DNA of 64,000 nt from Homalodisca vitripennis (Eukaryota; Arthropoda; Insecta; Hemiptera; Cicadellidae): the NCBI RefSeq assembly GCF_021130785.1, contig NC_060208.1:55331001-55395000 (forward strand). Direction: 5' to 3'. Shown one piece after another: positions 50,311 through 61,858 of the stretch; positions within the stretch are counted from its first letter, which is position 1; every line of letters starts with the position of its first letter. The notes beneath the pieces were generated by a model. The model worked only from the letters and a program-made list of their open reading frames with translations, was not told the DNA's origin and did not search any database. Both the position numbers and the translations under genes were made by a program.

Positions 50311-52679
50311 ATGAGTTTTCGGGCTTCTCTCGTCTTGTAATAAGATACGCCGCGACGTGATGTGTGAACCTTGGTCGCCTGGTATCCGACATCTCGGCTC
50401 CTATTCAGTCGATAAACTACTGTAACCACGTAATAATGTACTCTACGTATATCCAGTTCCTGTTTTAGATTTTTATTCCAACAAATAAGGATTACTATCG
50501 TTGATAATTGGTTCATTTTATTTCAAATGTTACTGCACAAAAATAATTACGAAAGTGTGTTAAAATGTCTTGATCCCGGTGGATAAACAAGATATAGCCT
50601 ACAGCACCTTTTCAAGAAAAGTGACACGACAAAAAATGGAATAATTTTATAGAAAAGCAAACTTAAAATGAGCATTTATTGGGAGCTATATGTTTGATAG
50701 TTTGTAGCAATTATTATATTTTGTTATTTTTTACTGAAATGTATACATATATATTGATCTTGCGTTTTATGTACATCATTATTTTTTGTATCTATAGGCC
50801 TACTATGCCTTTTATAATAATCAGATACATATATATTTTGTCTTGTGTTGTTTTTCCACTAATTTTAAATTTTACTTGTTGTTTAATTACCTGGATTATT
50901 TGTAATTGTATCATAATTCCTTATATTTGAAGTTTTAACTGTTGAGTTGTTGTGTAGGCAAATAAAAAGCAAAAGCCAAGGTAATGTAAAACATAATTTA
51001 CTTCGACAAATAATACAATACTCAAGATTTAAATGCAGTTGAAAATGTATACGTGCATTTTATTATAGTGCTAATAATTACAGTACAGAGTATTACACAG
51101 TTTAGTTGGAAAAAGGTTTCGGGCAATTAGCGGAACAGAAATAAAATCATTGAAGTTAAAACAGAGGGGTGACGGAGGAAGGATGAGGTCGTGTATGACC
51201 CACTATCAACCGCAGTTCCAACCGCACAGAGGATGTGTCAACTGATAACATTTGTGTACACCTTAACTTGACGTCAACTGTTGTGTTCTCTCGTTACCGT
51301 TAATCCTACGTTCGTCACCCTCTTATTGTGGTGTCCATGCACTGCACCGGAAGTGGACGTAGTTAGTTTGAAAGTTACTGGTGATAATTTATGTTATGTT
51401 TTATATCTGCAGATGTTTTCAGAGACGCGAGCAAACACTAGTAGAATATCTCTTGTAGTCTGTCTAAACAATAGGAAACTCGAAAAGCTTACTCTGTACC
51501 GCATTAGTGGGTACGAAGCTAAAGATAATAACCAAATTGAAACTGCAGCAAGATGTTTGATCTGCAAGTTCACGCGTCATACTAGCTTAATAGCCGTTGT
51601 ATTATTAGGTTTGTTGGAATTATTAACGTGTATGTAGAATAATGAGACCTGTTACTTGCGGTACGTGTTGTTTATAATACATTTATACATTTAGGTTGGT
51701 TTTTTGTTTTTCAAAGAGATTATAAAATTCTGATTTCTTGCATTTTGTTTCAGGTGAGTCTCAGTTTTTTTGGTAGTTGGTGAGTTTTAGATTTTAAAAC
51801 TGTCTTTGGCGGGCGAGGAAAATGGATTGTGTGGTAATTAATGAGTAATTATAATTAAGCGTTCTAATTAAACATTAGTCCTATAGTAAACTTCAAAATG
51901 TGATTAGATTATATTATTCTTTATACATCACTGGAAATAAGCAAAAAGAAGACAAAACAAAAATATCACCAATTGTTAATTATTAATTTAAAAAAGTGTT
52001 TTAAATGATAACATAACAGAACTTTACACAAATTCATATCACGTATTATTTGAAGGTGCTAGCAACATTGTGGCGTAATGTTACTTACGTTTTTTCCCAG
52101 ATTCAAATGTAACTAAAGAGAATAATTATTTCAAATAATCTTCAAGTCAAGATTTGTCAACGGGCATTAATTTTTCAAGGTTCTCACTGGCACAACGGAC
52201 ATACTTCTGACACTTGTTTATCGTAGTATGTCGTAGTAGGTGTGAAGAAGAGTTTTTTTAGAATACGAAGTTCCTGAACATCTAGGACAGTCCGACCCGA
52301 ATACTAATCACCATTGTTACTTGTGCGTAAAACATGACGGTATTACAAGTAACTCCGCATCAACCCTACCGTACTCACAAATTAGGTTTGTTCCGAATTT
52401 AAATTTTGACCCCCAGGTAGCGGAAACATGAATGTTAAACGATAAAATCTCTATTTGCGGAAGTTATTCTCTTGTGAAGTGTTGTACATCTTTTAACATT
52501 TTTAAAACATCGAAGGGTTTTATATTCAATTGACCTAGACATGTACACTTCAAGATTTCTTTGTATTGCCTGAAATCCTACGACACAGGGGGAGCGCCCT
52601 ATAGTCAAGTTATGTTCACATTATGCACTACATGTAATGCATAAAAATTACATTGACTTAGAATTCAAATACGATATGT
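50311..52679. other. intron segment, no gene recognised
   Basis: AT-rich, with a perfect CRE TTGACGTCAA centred at 51269-51276. The 118-codon frame at 51281-51637 starts just after it but is not recognised. Confidence 0.35.
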
Positions 52680-53240
52680 TGGATGGTAGGGTTAATTTAT
52701 CCTGGGCTTGCCCCCATCTGGATACGCTCTGGATTTCCTACTGACCTGTAGAGCGGAAGGGACCGATTTCAGTGATGTCCTGTCATGCCATCCTCTGTTC
52801 TTTGTTCCCGGGTTGACATCCATCAAGGTCTGCCTGCCTTCAGATGGCGACGTTCTGTGTTGCCCCAGTGTCCTGAGCTGCTGAGGCTCCCGGGGTTGAC
52901 TTCTTCTCCTTTCCCTGATGGCATGCAAATAAATACATATATAACAGATTAATAATAAGTTCTGCGAATTTTCCAACGTCTTCAAATATATGAATCCAGT
53001 TCACCTTACGTGTCACGTTGATTTTGCGTATGCTAAAACATTTCCCGCCAAGACAGACTGAGAGAACGATGACATCATCAACTGTTGGAGGGAGGTGAGT
53101 GAGTCAAGGGTACTGACCCAGCCGTGAGTCATACATAGACACACATATATCGGCCTCCCGCGCCGTGTAGGCTGCATTTGCATGTCCTGAGAACATTTTC
53201 TTGAAACGGTATTGTGGAACAGTGGAGGCTTCAAGTCGTT
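52680..53240. other. GC-rich patches of unknown origin
   Basis: 52690-52925 is unusually GC-rich. On the - strand it has a long Ser/Arg/Pro-rich open frame (part of 52692-52985). 53000-53180 is a second patch. A repeat origin is possible but no family is recognised. Confidence 0.25.
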
Positions 53241-54639
53241 GCCCCCAGCAACTTTCTGGTTACTTTCTCATTCCTACTTCCGAAAATTCGAACATGGTCT
53301 GTATCAGTACTGTTTGAAAGACCGAGGATGCTTGCATGCAAGAGTAAAAGCTGAAAGTCACTGAATTCCACATTTTGTCTTGTACTTGCCTCTGTCCAAT
53401 AACTGTAAATATAAGATATATTAACGTAAAATAAAAACGAAACGTCCCTAACGGCTATAGACATTGGAAAATAGTATGTAAATAATATTGTTGACGGGTC
53501 ATATATTTTAATATCACAATTTATCGCTCTGTGACGGATAAGCGTCGATGCCTCTGTGGTTCCCAACAGCGAATCACTGACAAGGGAAATTATATTATAA
53601 AGCAAAATTAAAATGTCAGCAGCAACACATGTTATTACATGTTTTTCCGTTCAAACTGGTAATAGTTTTTGTTCTTTTTTAAAAACGTATGAAACTTTGA
53701 TTATATATTTAGTATGTATCTTTTATTACAATTTATAAAGGAGATACATAAATAAAAATTGCATGGTACACTTCTATATGAAAATAATTATGGAGTGCTA
53801 TGTTTGCTGTATTCTGTTAACTTGAATTTTAATATTTAAAAAATGAACAACTCTAATTCATTGGACTTAACCAGTTCTTTAACAGTATCAAACTTCCAGG
53901 TTCTGAGGGAAAATTACATTTGCTACATTTTGTATATTCTTTGTTAGCAAATATGTACCTGATGGCAATGCGGAAGAGGCCTAAAAGATTCAATAATTAA
54001 TACAACTCTCTGTATAGAATAAAGTGATCAAAATTGCTGTCATACACAGACTTAAGGAAGTAGTAAAATCGAGTGATTGTAGACTAGTTGTTACCGTTGT
54101 GTGAAATTTATTCACTTCACGTTAGTTTGTGTTTCTTCCTTTCTTTTTGCCAGTAAAGTCAGTTTGCGCAATGAACTGGTGACTGACATGAAAATAAATA
54201 AGTGTCCACTATTCCAAAACACAAGTTATGTATACATTTGTTCTGGGCCGAAGCTGTTGAACTGTGAGGCCCGTGTTGGGGGCGGGGGCGGCACTTGCTG
54301 TTGCCTCGCATCAGTCGCATCGCTGGCGGGAAGGAATGCCGCGATAAGTTGATCTCAATAATCGGGTCACGAACCCGCGATCGTCCGGTTTTCGGTTGAT
54401 ACTGTGATGCGTGGGAGTAATAACTCAGCCTTTGGAATCTCATTCTTGCAACAGACATGAATTAGTTCATTCCAAGACGTAGACGGACATACTAAAAAAA
54501 TATGCCTATTCATATTTTCTAGTTATTGACAAGATGTTGTACTATTGAATAATCACTTCTATTTATGTTTCATCTAGAAATATCCACCATTGATATATAA
54601 CGATGGAAGAGTTGGATGATCTATGATTAGTATAGGCAC
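53241..54639. other. intron segment, no gene recognised
   Basis: AT-rich, with a short GC-rich patch at 54250-54340 (gtgttgggggcgggggcggc). Confidence 0.4.
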
Positions 54640-54920
54640 GTGCACCTCAGTGTGACGACTGCGGCGCTATCAGGAGTGCGGAGTGCTCTGCGACTGATGT
54701 CCATTTCAGGACTGAGATCAAGGTCCACTAGACAATGTCCCACAGGAAGAAAAAGCGCGAGCCCAGAATGGCTCCCTGAGGTAGTCCTCATCTCACCAGC
54801 GTGGTGGGTGAATCATGTGGCCTTTTATAGGGCTTGGGCCGCCGCCAAGTGTCGCTGTCGTTCGGAACCAGAATCAGAACCGGTAGAGCGGTCGATGTGG
54901 TGTGGTGGCCTCACACAACG
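54640..54920. promoter_or_regulatory. CpG-rich intronic patch
   Basis: GC-rich over about 280 bp. A 144-codon + strand frame (54640-55074) runs through it, but the translation is Ser/Arg-rich, continues into AT-rich DNA and matches no family I know. Confidence 0.2.
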
Positions 54921-55239
54921 CGTTAGTGGTTATATAAGGGTTATACGATACCTTATTACTATCGAAAATAGTATCGTACGGTATTTGATGGTACAATGTT
55001 TATCGGTACCCGGTCGGAAGAAGTATTACCATTTAACATTAAATAACGGAAATAATGATCCGGTAATCCCATGAATTAATAGTACGTGTTTTTAATAGTA
55101 ATATAACTGAAGTTTTACAAGATTTTACTGCCAAGGAAGGCGAGCAAATTTTAAACCAGATTACGAAGAATAAGCACGAGAAGTATGGGTATGAGGCGAG
55201 GCAGGTTTAGATTATTACGTACGACAATCCAAACCTATA

Positions 55240-55502
55240 TAGACTGCTCACTGAGTTCATTGCTAGGGTCTGTAAATATAATTCGCTAGTGTAAAGCTCT
55301 GTGCAGTAAAGGGTAGTTTCTTGGTTAGGCGGACTACTAACTAGTTCATTGCTAGGGCCTGTAAATATAATTTGCTAGTGTAAAGCTCTGTGCAGTAAAG
55401 GGTAGTTTCTAGATTTGGCGGACTGCTTACTAAGTTCATTATTTGGAACAGTAAACACAATTCGCTAGTGTAGAGCTATGTGCAATAAAGGGTAGTTTAT
55501 TT
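55240..55502. repeat. ~89-bp tandem array, three copies
   Basis: Units begin with gttcatt at 55255, 55344 and 55434 (spacing 89 and 90 bp). They share ttcgctagtgtaaagctctg and cagtaaagggtagttt. The third copy is partial and more diverged. Confidence 0.9.
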
Positions 55503-56769
55503 CTGGCCGTAGGATGACAATGTGAATTGCATTCAAGTGAGAGATTTTTGAGATTGCTGTACGGTACGAACCATTCGGAGTCGGACCATTGTTTTACATT
55601 TTTTGAGATTACTAAGGTTGTCTAAGGTTTATGTGGAATTTTAATCAATCAGGAAGGATTCATAATACAATTCAAAGCTCAAAAATCCGATTAACTCTAT
55701 TGCAGGATCTCTTTACAAAGAGGTAGTTTAATGATCCACAGTGTCGTCCACCTCATTTGCTATTTCAATTTGAACAGTTTGAATCTTTACTTGTCAACAG
55801 AAAAGTAGCCTACTGCGCAATATCACTAAAGTCCTTGGAAATACGTAAATTTGGTATTCCTAACCTATTCCCCTTGGGTAAAATATGCCACTTTCTTCGT
55901 AAGGGAATCATTAGAAAAGTATCAAAAAGACGAAACATAATACTGTATTACTTTTTCCTTTCCACACAAATAACAAGCTTCCCAAATGTTTTGGTTGATT
56001 AAAAAAAATTATGTTCTATGAAAAGACAGAGAGCGCCGATTTTTCACAATTGATGTGAAAGCTTATATTGTGGCAACCAACGTTAGAAGTGGGTAATCAA
56101 TTCAAGAAACAAAATTCTTGATAAAATGTCTAGTTTTATGATTCTCCGTGAAGACACAGAGGGAGAGTACAGTGATCAGCTGTTGGTGTTCATCTCAAAG
56201 GGAAGTAAGGATCCGACAATGAATAACGAAGAATACAATGCTCCCGCTTGGAGCAGACGACACAATTCACTTCGAGACAATTTTGGCGCTTATGGCTTCA
56301 GCTGTTCACGCCTCAGATTGGCTTAGCTGCAGTACGATTTTTCTAGCAGACATATTGTTGGCAGCCCGCCTTCTGCAGACATCGGTCTATAGCTCCCAGG
56401 GGCGTCTGCTGTGTGATGAAGGAATCGCTCTCTTCATATATTTTATAGGATGAAGGGGGGCGGGGAGGGTAAAAATTACTGTCTAAAACAACAGTTTGCT
56501 ACCCATGATTTGAAAAAAAACCTCCGATGATAGTGATAGACCAATTTAGCACATAAATATCAGACAGATTCCACTTCAAATTCAAGATTTTCTCGAAATT
56601 TTATGAACCCTTTTACATGTCTTTTTATGACCTGTAACTTAAAATGCTAATTAACTATGCTCAAGACTTCTTAAGAAAAGGTGAAGCAAAGTATTTGTTG
56701 TTGCTAAATTTTCATAAATTAATCCCCATAAAGATATTATTATTGTTACTGAGGCAGAATATATTTCAA
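55503..56769. other. intron segment, no gene recognised
   Basis: Mixed composition with short unrecognised frames and a G-run at 56454-56468. Confidence 0.4.
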
Positions 56770-56930
56770 TGTTAATAGAATACAATGCACGTAGATGTCC
56801 GCAGTATGCACGCGTAGCGGGACGAGGCGGCCGTGCCCACTTCCTCGATTACCCCATCATAGCACTGATAAGAGTTATCGTAATGTCACTCGGCTTCTGG
56901 GAGGTGACGTCACGGCTCTATACACAACGA
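56770..56930. promoter_or_regulatory. CpG-rich patch with palindromic CRE
   Basis: GTGACGTCAC at 56904-56913 is a full CRE palindrome inside GC-rich sequence (agcgggacgaggcggccgtg upstream). Confidence 0.3.
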
Positions 56931-57726
56931 TTTTACTGGAAGTGCTTATCGCTAATACCGTAGTTAGTACTAATCATTTGATAATGCTGAAATGCGTGGG
57001 TTAATATACCCGGTAAGTACTGGTCCATACGGAGGAGCATTTGTAGAGGGAACAGATTCAAATGTTATGTGATATTGGCTTATTACCTTTTGTTTCGCTT
57101 ATGTTGCGAAAAGATTCTCAATCAATTTATTTGTATTTTTTTCTGCAAACAAATCTTTGTTTGGACAAATATAGAATAAGGGTTTTGGTAGTACTTTTGA
57201 GATCCTCAGTTATCAGGCTACAGAAATATGGTGTGTTTTAGGAGTGAAACAGGATTTTTGTGAGCCAGATGTTAATAATTTTCTCGCAACTTGTAATAGA
57301 GATGCGTACCTACCATACATTTGCAATCTTTAAACCTGTTTCCAAATAGCCTGTTTCTCTAAACTCCAGGAACAGTCTACATAACTTTGATTTTATGCAC
57401 ACTCTCCTCTGGTAACCCATATTGTTTCGTTGTGCGCCTGTTAAAGCAGCCATAAAACGATTGAAGTTCCACTGAATTCCACTAGATCAGATGGGAAACC
57501 ATCCTCAGAAGAAATGTCAAGATTTATTCGAAATGATTTAATTTTCAGGGTTCAATTGAACGCTTCACGCAGAGTAGTACAGTACAACCAAACGGGCTGT
57601 TAATCATCCAAGAGATTACACTACTAACTACTACCTATTGGAAATGACCCCTTGAGTGAACTTACCTCTCAACGACTTTCAATGCACATGTTTTAGAACA
57701 CGTTATGAATTAAATCCTCGTAATGT
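56931..57726. other. intron segment, nothing recognised
   Basis: No supported gene or repeat. Confidence 0.4.
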
Positions 57727-58125
57727 ACAGGGCGATTCACGAAGATATGTAGAAACCGTAGGAGCCCATTCTATAATACATGTAAAAATCATGAAACGAC
57801 GCTGCCCGTAGAGGAACCCTTGACAGGTAAGCTCGGGGTCTAAATGAACTGCGGTAAGCTATTTTTGATTATCTAGGGGTTGCCAAATGATGTGACCCCC
57901 TGTTGTAGAGCTGGCGCACTTCTCTGAAGTGCACTGTGGGACGGTGAAATGCACCGACGTGGCTAACGCCGATAAAAATACAGGAACAATGGGGCACTAA
58001 GATCCATTGTGTTCCCCTTCCCCTGCTGTTGATAGAGAACCGGTATACGTACACGATGTAATCGCGTCGCCTCCTTGCTGCAGTACTCTGGCGCGTCTGG
58101 GCAAGATTTGCAACAAACAGCAATC
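57727..58125 (-). mobile_element. possible retroelement or DNA transposon fragment
   Basis: On the - strand this GC-richer segment ends ...cttcgtgaatcgccctgta. Insect repeat copies often end in similar TGAATCACCCTGTA sequence. The - strand stays open for about 85-130 codons in two frames (57869-58123, 57963-58364), but no catalytic motif is visible. Assignment is from style only. Confidence 0.3.
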
Positions 58126-60183
58126 CGGAATACAGAAGCGCGAGAAACCCTTTCCGATTTCACCACGATTTTGATATATTCTTGTACACGTAGACGGTTT
58201 ACTGGCATAGAATAAACACGAAGGATTTCACATAGTATTGTTGTTCTACATAAAACCTCTAAAAGATTTGAATATTGAATTTGTGTTCTAAGAAATGCCT
58301 TGTTGGACGTTTTGTGTTGGGATACCGTGCAAATATTGTGTGGAATTGGAAACACCTGTTGCAAAGCAAATTAACTCTCAAGTATACAAGTATAGGGTAT
58401 TTTATTAAAATACCACAAATATACTTGTGCAAACAATTATTTAAATGTGTATATATATATAAAGAACTAAACGAATTGACCTAAAATTGATGGTCGTACT
58501 TTGCATCAATATTGTAGTAAATATCTACTACTAAAGTCTGTATTGTAAAGTAACTTTATAGTTCATATATATCAATAATAAGCTTCATTTATAAATTAAT
58601 TGTTGTAAAGAAATTAAAATGTTGAATGGTATGTCATCTTCAGTATTTTATACTACAATACATTGTCAATGTCGTTCTCGCTGCGGTGTGATTTTGACAG
58701 TAACCCACCATTGAAAATAGGCCTTCGACCTTGCCATCTCAAGGTCGCCGGTCTGCGTCCGTCTACCTCTGAGGTTCAGTTCCAGCACCTTACCTAGAAT
58801 ATCTATTTGTGGGACAGACAATTCGTAATAGAAGAGGGAAATAAGTGTTAATAAAATAAAAAAATAGTACAGTGAATAAAAAAAAACTGATTTGCATAGA
58901 TAGTAATTTTTGTATTAATTGTCATAGGCTTATTGCATACACAACTGCTTAAAATTAAAATAAAGGTTTTGTTGCTAGCAAAGTTTTCTGATTTACAAAG
59001 TGTCGAACAATGTTAATACATGTTAAGCCAAATCGGCCTGATTAATAATGCATATCCGCAGTAGAGTTACAACTTATCCATAAACGATAACAACTTGTGG
59101 ATAGACGTGGTGTTTGTCGAGTAACGAGGGGGAACTGTGAAACTATAATTTCTTATTTAACACTTAAAGTGAAAATAAGATTTAAAACTTGTATGACTAA
59201 TTTTAATTTGTATTTAATTGCGCCTAAAATTTCCTGCCATCTGAATCAAGATTAATATTTACTTGACTTAGGTTGGATAAGGCATTACAGTGATTATTAC
59301 AATGCTTATTGTTTGCCCACAATGGTATAATAGAATCCAGATGCAATAAAACCCCCTGAAGGACAACACTGGTTTTAGAGTACGACATTTAATTCCTCGT
59401 TTCATGGGTTATCACCCTGATCCCGCTCAAGGATTCCTTAATTACAAAACCACAAGAGGTAGTAAAAAATTTAAATGCCTCAGTATAAACCATGGTCCCT
59501 TATTTAATTTTGAGTCGAGTTTTCTGAAAACTACCACTAAAAATTGTACAGTTTTCAATTTTAATTTTTAAATGGTATTTTTGATGCTGTAGAATCGACA
59601 CTGAAAATTGAACACCACATGATGTTGGAGACGTCAATTTAAATACAAATAACTGCAGCATGGTAATACAAATTATATCAACGGTGAACTTTACACTTTA
59701 CTACTGTATTTACCAATATTAGTGAAGTTTTAAATAACCCAAACGTGGCTTTAGAAATGCTATTCTCTAAAATTGTTAACTCAGACATGTTGTACAAAAC
59801 TCATTTAAAAATAAATTTCTATTGTAAAATGAAAATATTCTTCCTGTATAATAACAATAATTTTGGCTTTAGCTGAAAACTATAATTAATTCACATTGAA
59901 AGTGAAGTAGTTCCTTTCTAAAGACCGAGGTAGATTATGTGCACAAAGGAACTGTGAAATTCTTCCTTTCTTTTCTTCAGAAATCGCGACATGTCTGTCC
60001 TCCAAGTTTATATTGTTTTTGTTTATTTTAGTGGGATCTGAATTCATACGGTACTATGGTGACCTATGGTACTACGTTTAGAACGTCCTTCTAATAGTTA
60101 TTGTCGTTTTAATTTTTGTGGGAGTAATTTTGTTGTCTCGAAAATGAAAGATTTTGTCTCTTGCTTCGTGTCTTCCCCCACAG
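58126..60183. other. intron segment, no gene recognised
   Basis: AT-rich. A GC-richer stretch at 58715-58795 has a tRNA B-box-like GGTTCAGTTCC but no matching A box. Confidence 0.4.
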
Positions 60184-60310
60184 GTAACTAATAAACTCTT
60201 GATTCTACCTGTATGGCAATCTGAGGTAGATGTAGGCTCCTTCGACGAAGGAACGATTACTCAACAAAGAGGTCCTGCGTACTGTAAGATTGGGAGTCCT
60301 GCTGGAAGAA
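60184..60310 (+). CDS. candidate cryptic or alternative exon
   Basis: A strong pyrimidine tract (gtctcttgcttcgtgtcttc then cccacag) ends at 60183. A perfect GTAAGT donor starts at 60311. The 127 bases between them have one frame open throughout (42 codons, starting VTNKLL and ending GSPAGR). The peptide matches no myosin segment or family I recognise, and 127 bp is not a multiple of three, so inclusion would shift the zip frame. It could be an exon of a nested gene, a non-coding exon or a chance pairing of splice signals. Confidence 0.2.
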
Positions 60311-60524
60311 GTAAGTGTAAAGAAAACTACGGCCTTGACAGTCCGGTTCCAACTGATTCCTTTCTCGGTAATCTCAGATGGATGCCTTGAGAATCGCTAT
60401 AAAAGGATATCTGTAATGGAATCGGCAAGTCTACCATTTAAAATATAAATATTAGACGTTTGAGTATTGCTTTATAACAGAGTCTCTGACCTGTACGCCT
60501 AGGCTGGTCTGGTGTCGGTGGGGA

Positions 60525-60532
60525 CGGGTGAC
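60525..60532. repeat. left target-site duplication of hAT element
   Basis: CGGGTGAC abuts the left terminal repeat. The right flank 61438-61445 is CTGGTGAC, a 7 of 8 match. Confidence 0.75.
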
Positions 60533-61437
60533 TAGTGATGGGAGAATCGAATACAGAATCGAATAGTATTCGAATACAGCCAGAGTATTCACATATTCGA
60601 ATACATCAAAATGAATTCGAATACTTTTGAAATGAATATAATTTCTCTGGAAGAATTGAATTCAAACCTGGAGTATTCGTTTATTCTGACAAATAGTATT
60701 CAAATAAAATATCCAAGAGCTGTATTCGTATTCATATGAGGTTTAAAATGAATACATATATGGAGACTTTGAAAAGAATAATTTAGGGGAGATTCATAAT
60801 TTGAATAAATAATTACAAATTTTAATACTTGAAAAAATGTATAATTAATTGTATAATTATTAAATATAAAAATACATATTATTTAAGAGTTACAGTTCTA
60901 AGCAATAAAGACAAATATGGATATTTATTTTATATTGTTGTGTAAAAACAAAATATTATTTAGGTTTTCTAGCTTCAGTCTATTTATACTGTAATTAGTG
61001 ACAAGACCTGCTGTGGAAAATAGTCTTTCAGATGGAATTGAAGTACCAGGTAAACAAAGATATTTCTTCTGGAGTTCGTATATCATGGGTATGACTTGTT
61101 TATACGAGGCACCAAAAGCCAAAGTATTCGAATACATATTCGAATACAGTGGTGAATTCGTGACAAACAAATGAAATAACCCAGTAACAATATATTGCGG
61201 GAAAGAAGTAAGACAGGTCTAATAAAAAAGAAAGAATCAAACTTTAATAAAACAATAAAAGAAAATAGGAAATAAGATTATAAACAAAATTTAAACTTAA
61301 TCCTAGACCTGTCTGTTAGAAACGCTCAGCTGAGCAAAAGTATTCGAATACAAGGATTCGAATACATATTCGAATATAGGGGTGAATTCGAATTCACTGT
61401 ATTCGATTCTTTAAAGTATTCGATTCTCCCATCACTA
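60533..61437 (-). mobile_element. short hAT-family DNA transposon, internally deleted
   Basis: The 905-bp element has perfect 22-bp terminal inverted repeats starting TAGTGATGGGAGAATCGA and an 8-bp target duplication (7/8), both standard for hAT. The ends are packed with TATTCGAATAC-type words. Part of the right subterminal region (ttcgaatacatattcgaata followed by gGTGAATTCG) occurs twice, at about 61130-61160 and 61357-61392, suggesting internal rearrangement. The only coding relic is the transposase C-terminus, so the copy is non-autonomous. Confidence 0.88.
60925..61170 (-). pseudogene. hAT transposase C-terminal dimerisation domain remnant
   Basis: hAT transposases cut and paste DNA, and their C-terminal hATC region mediates dimerisation. 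This 81-codon frame contains the hATC signature (LPGTSIPSERLFSTAG at residues about 40-55), followed by NRLKLENLNNILFLHNN. The first ~18 residues are translation of subterminal repeat sequence and not ancestral transposase. The BED zinc finger and RNase H-like catalytic core, which would make up most of a ~600-residue protein, are absent. The frame is still open over the domain, consistent with fairly recent activity or deletion. Confidence 0.85.
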
Positions 61438-61779
61438 CTGGTGACGTTGTCCTGTAATTGGTGCTGTTCGTAACAAAATGCGCCGATGGTCAGTTTATAC
61501 CCATCCACCTCTCTTGACACTGGCGGTGCAGCGCGCCAGGGTTGATCATACAGCATTCAGCTACTTTGATTGTCGAAGCTGTATCAATGTTGTTAGATAC
61601 AAGCGACAAACCTAGTCAAGTATAATAAACTAAAAGTGTGTCCCGTTTGTAGTAAACGCGGGCAGGATTTCTACTATAACTGTGAAACTATATTCTTAAA
61701 ATGAGGAAAATAAAATTTAGTCCACATTTATTTTAACAAATAAATAATTTTGCTCTATTAAATATAAGACGTTCAAGAT

Positions 61780-61858
61780 GGAGGAGCTTTGTTGGTGCGG
61801 CTAAATATCACCTCCGATATAAATGGCCCTGGGAGTAAGTAAGTAAGTAAGTAAGTAA
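61780..61858 (+). mobile_element. LINE-like 3' end with (GTAA)n tail
   Basis: gttcaagatggaggagcttt leads through a short open end (FKMEELCWCG then stop) and a ~45-bp trailer (atcacctccgatataaatgg) into a GTAA run at about 61834-61857. A short ORF end, compact 3' UTR and simple-repeat tail fit the 3' end of a truncated non-LTR element on the + strand. Confidence 0.45.

Noticed and set aside
51281..51637. 118-codon + strand frame after a CRE site
   Set aside because: No family resemblance and no splice or promoter support beyond the CRE. Likely chance.
54640..55074. 144-codon + strand open frame, the longest in the window
   Set aside because: It runs through a CpG-rich block with few stops, is Ser/Arg-rich without domain motifs, and continues into AT-rich sequence. 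No splice or family support.
57963..58364. 133-codon minus-strand frame
   Set aside because: No catalytic or structural motif. Treated as part of a possible repeat fragment, not a gene.
58715..58795. tRNA-like or SINE-like segment with GGTTCAGTTCC
   Set aside because: Only a B-box-like word is present. No A box at the right distance and no cloverleaf could be seen.
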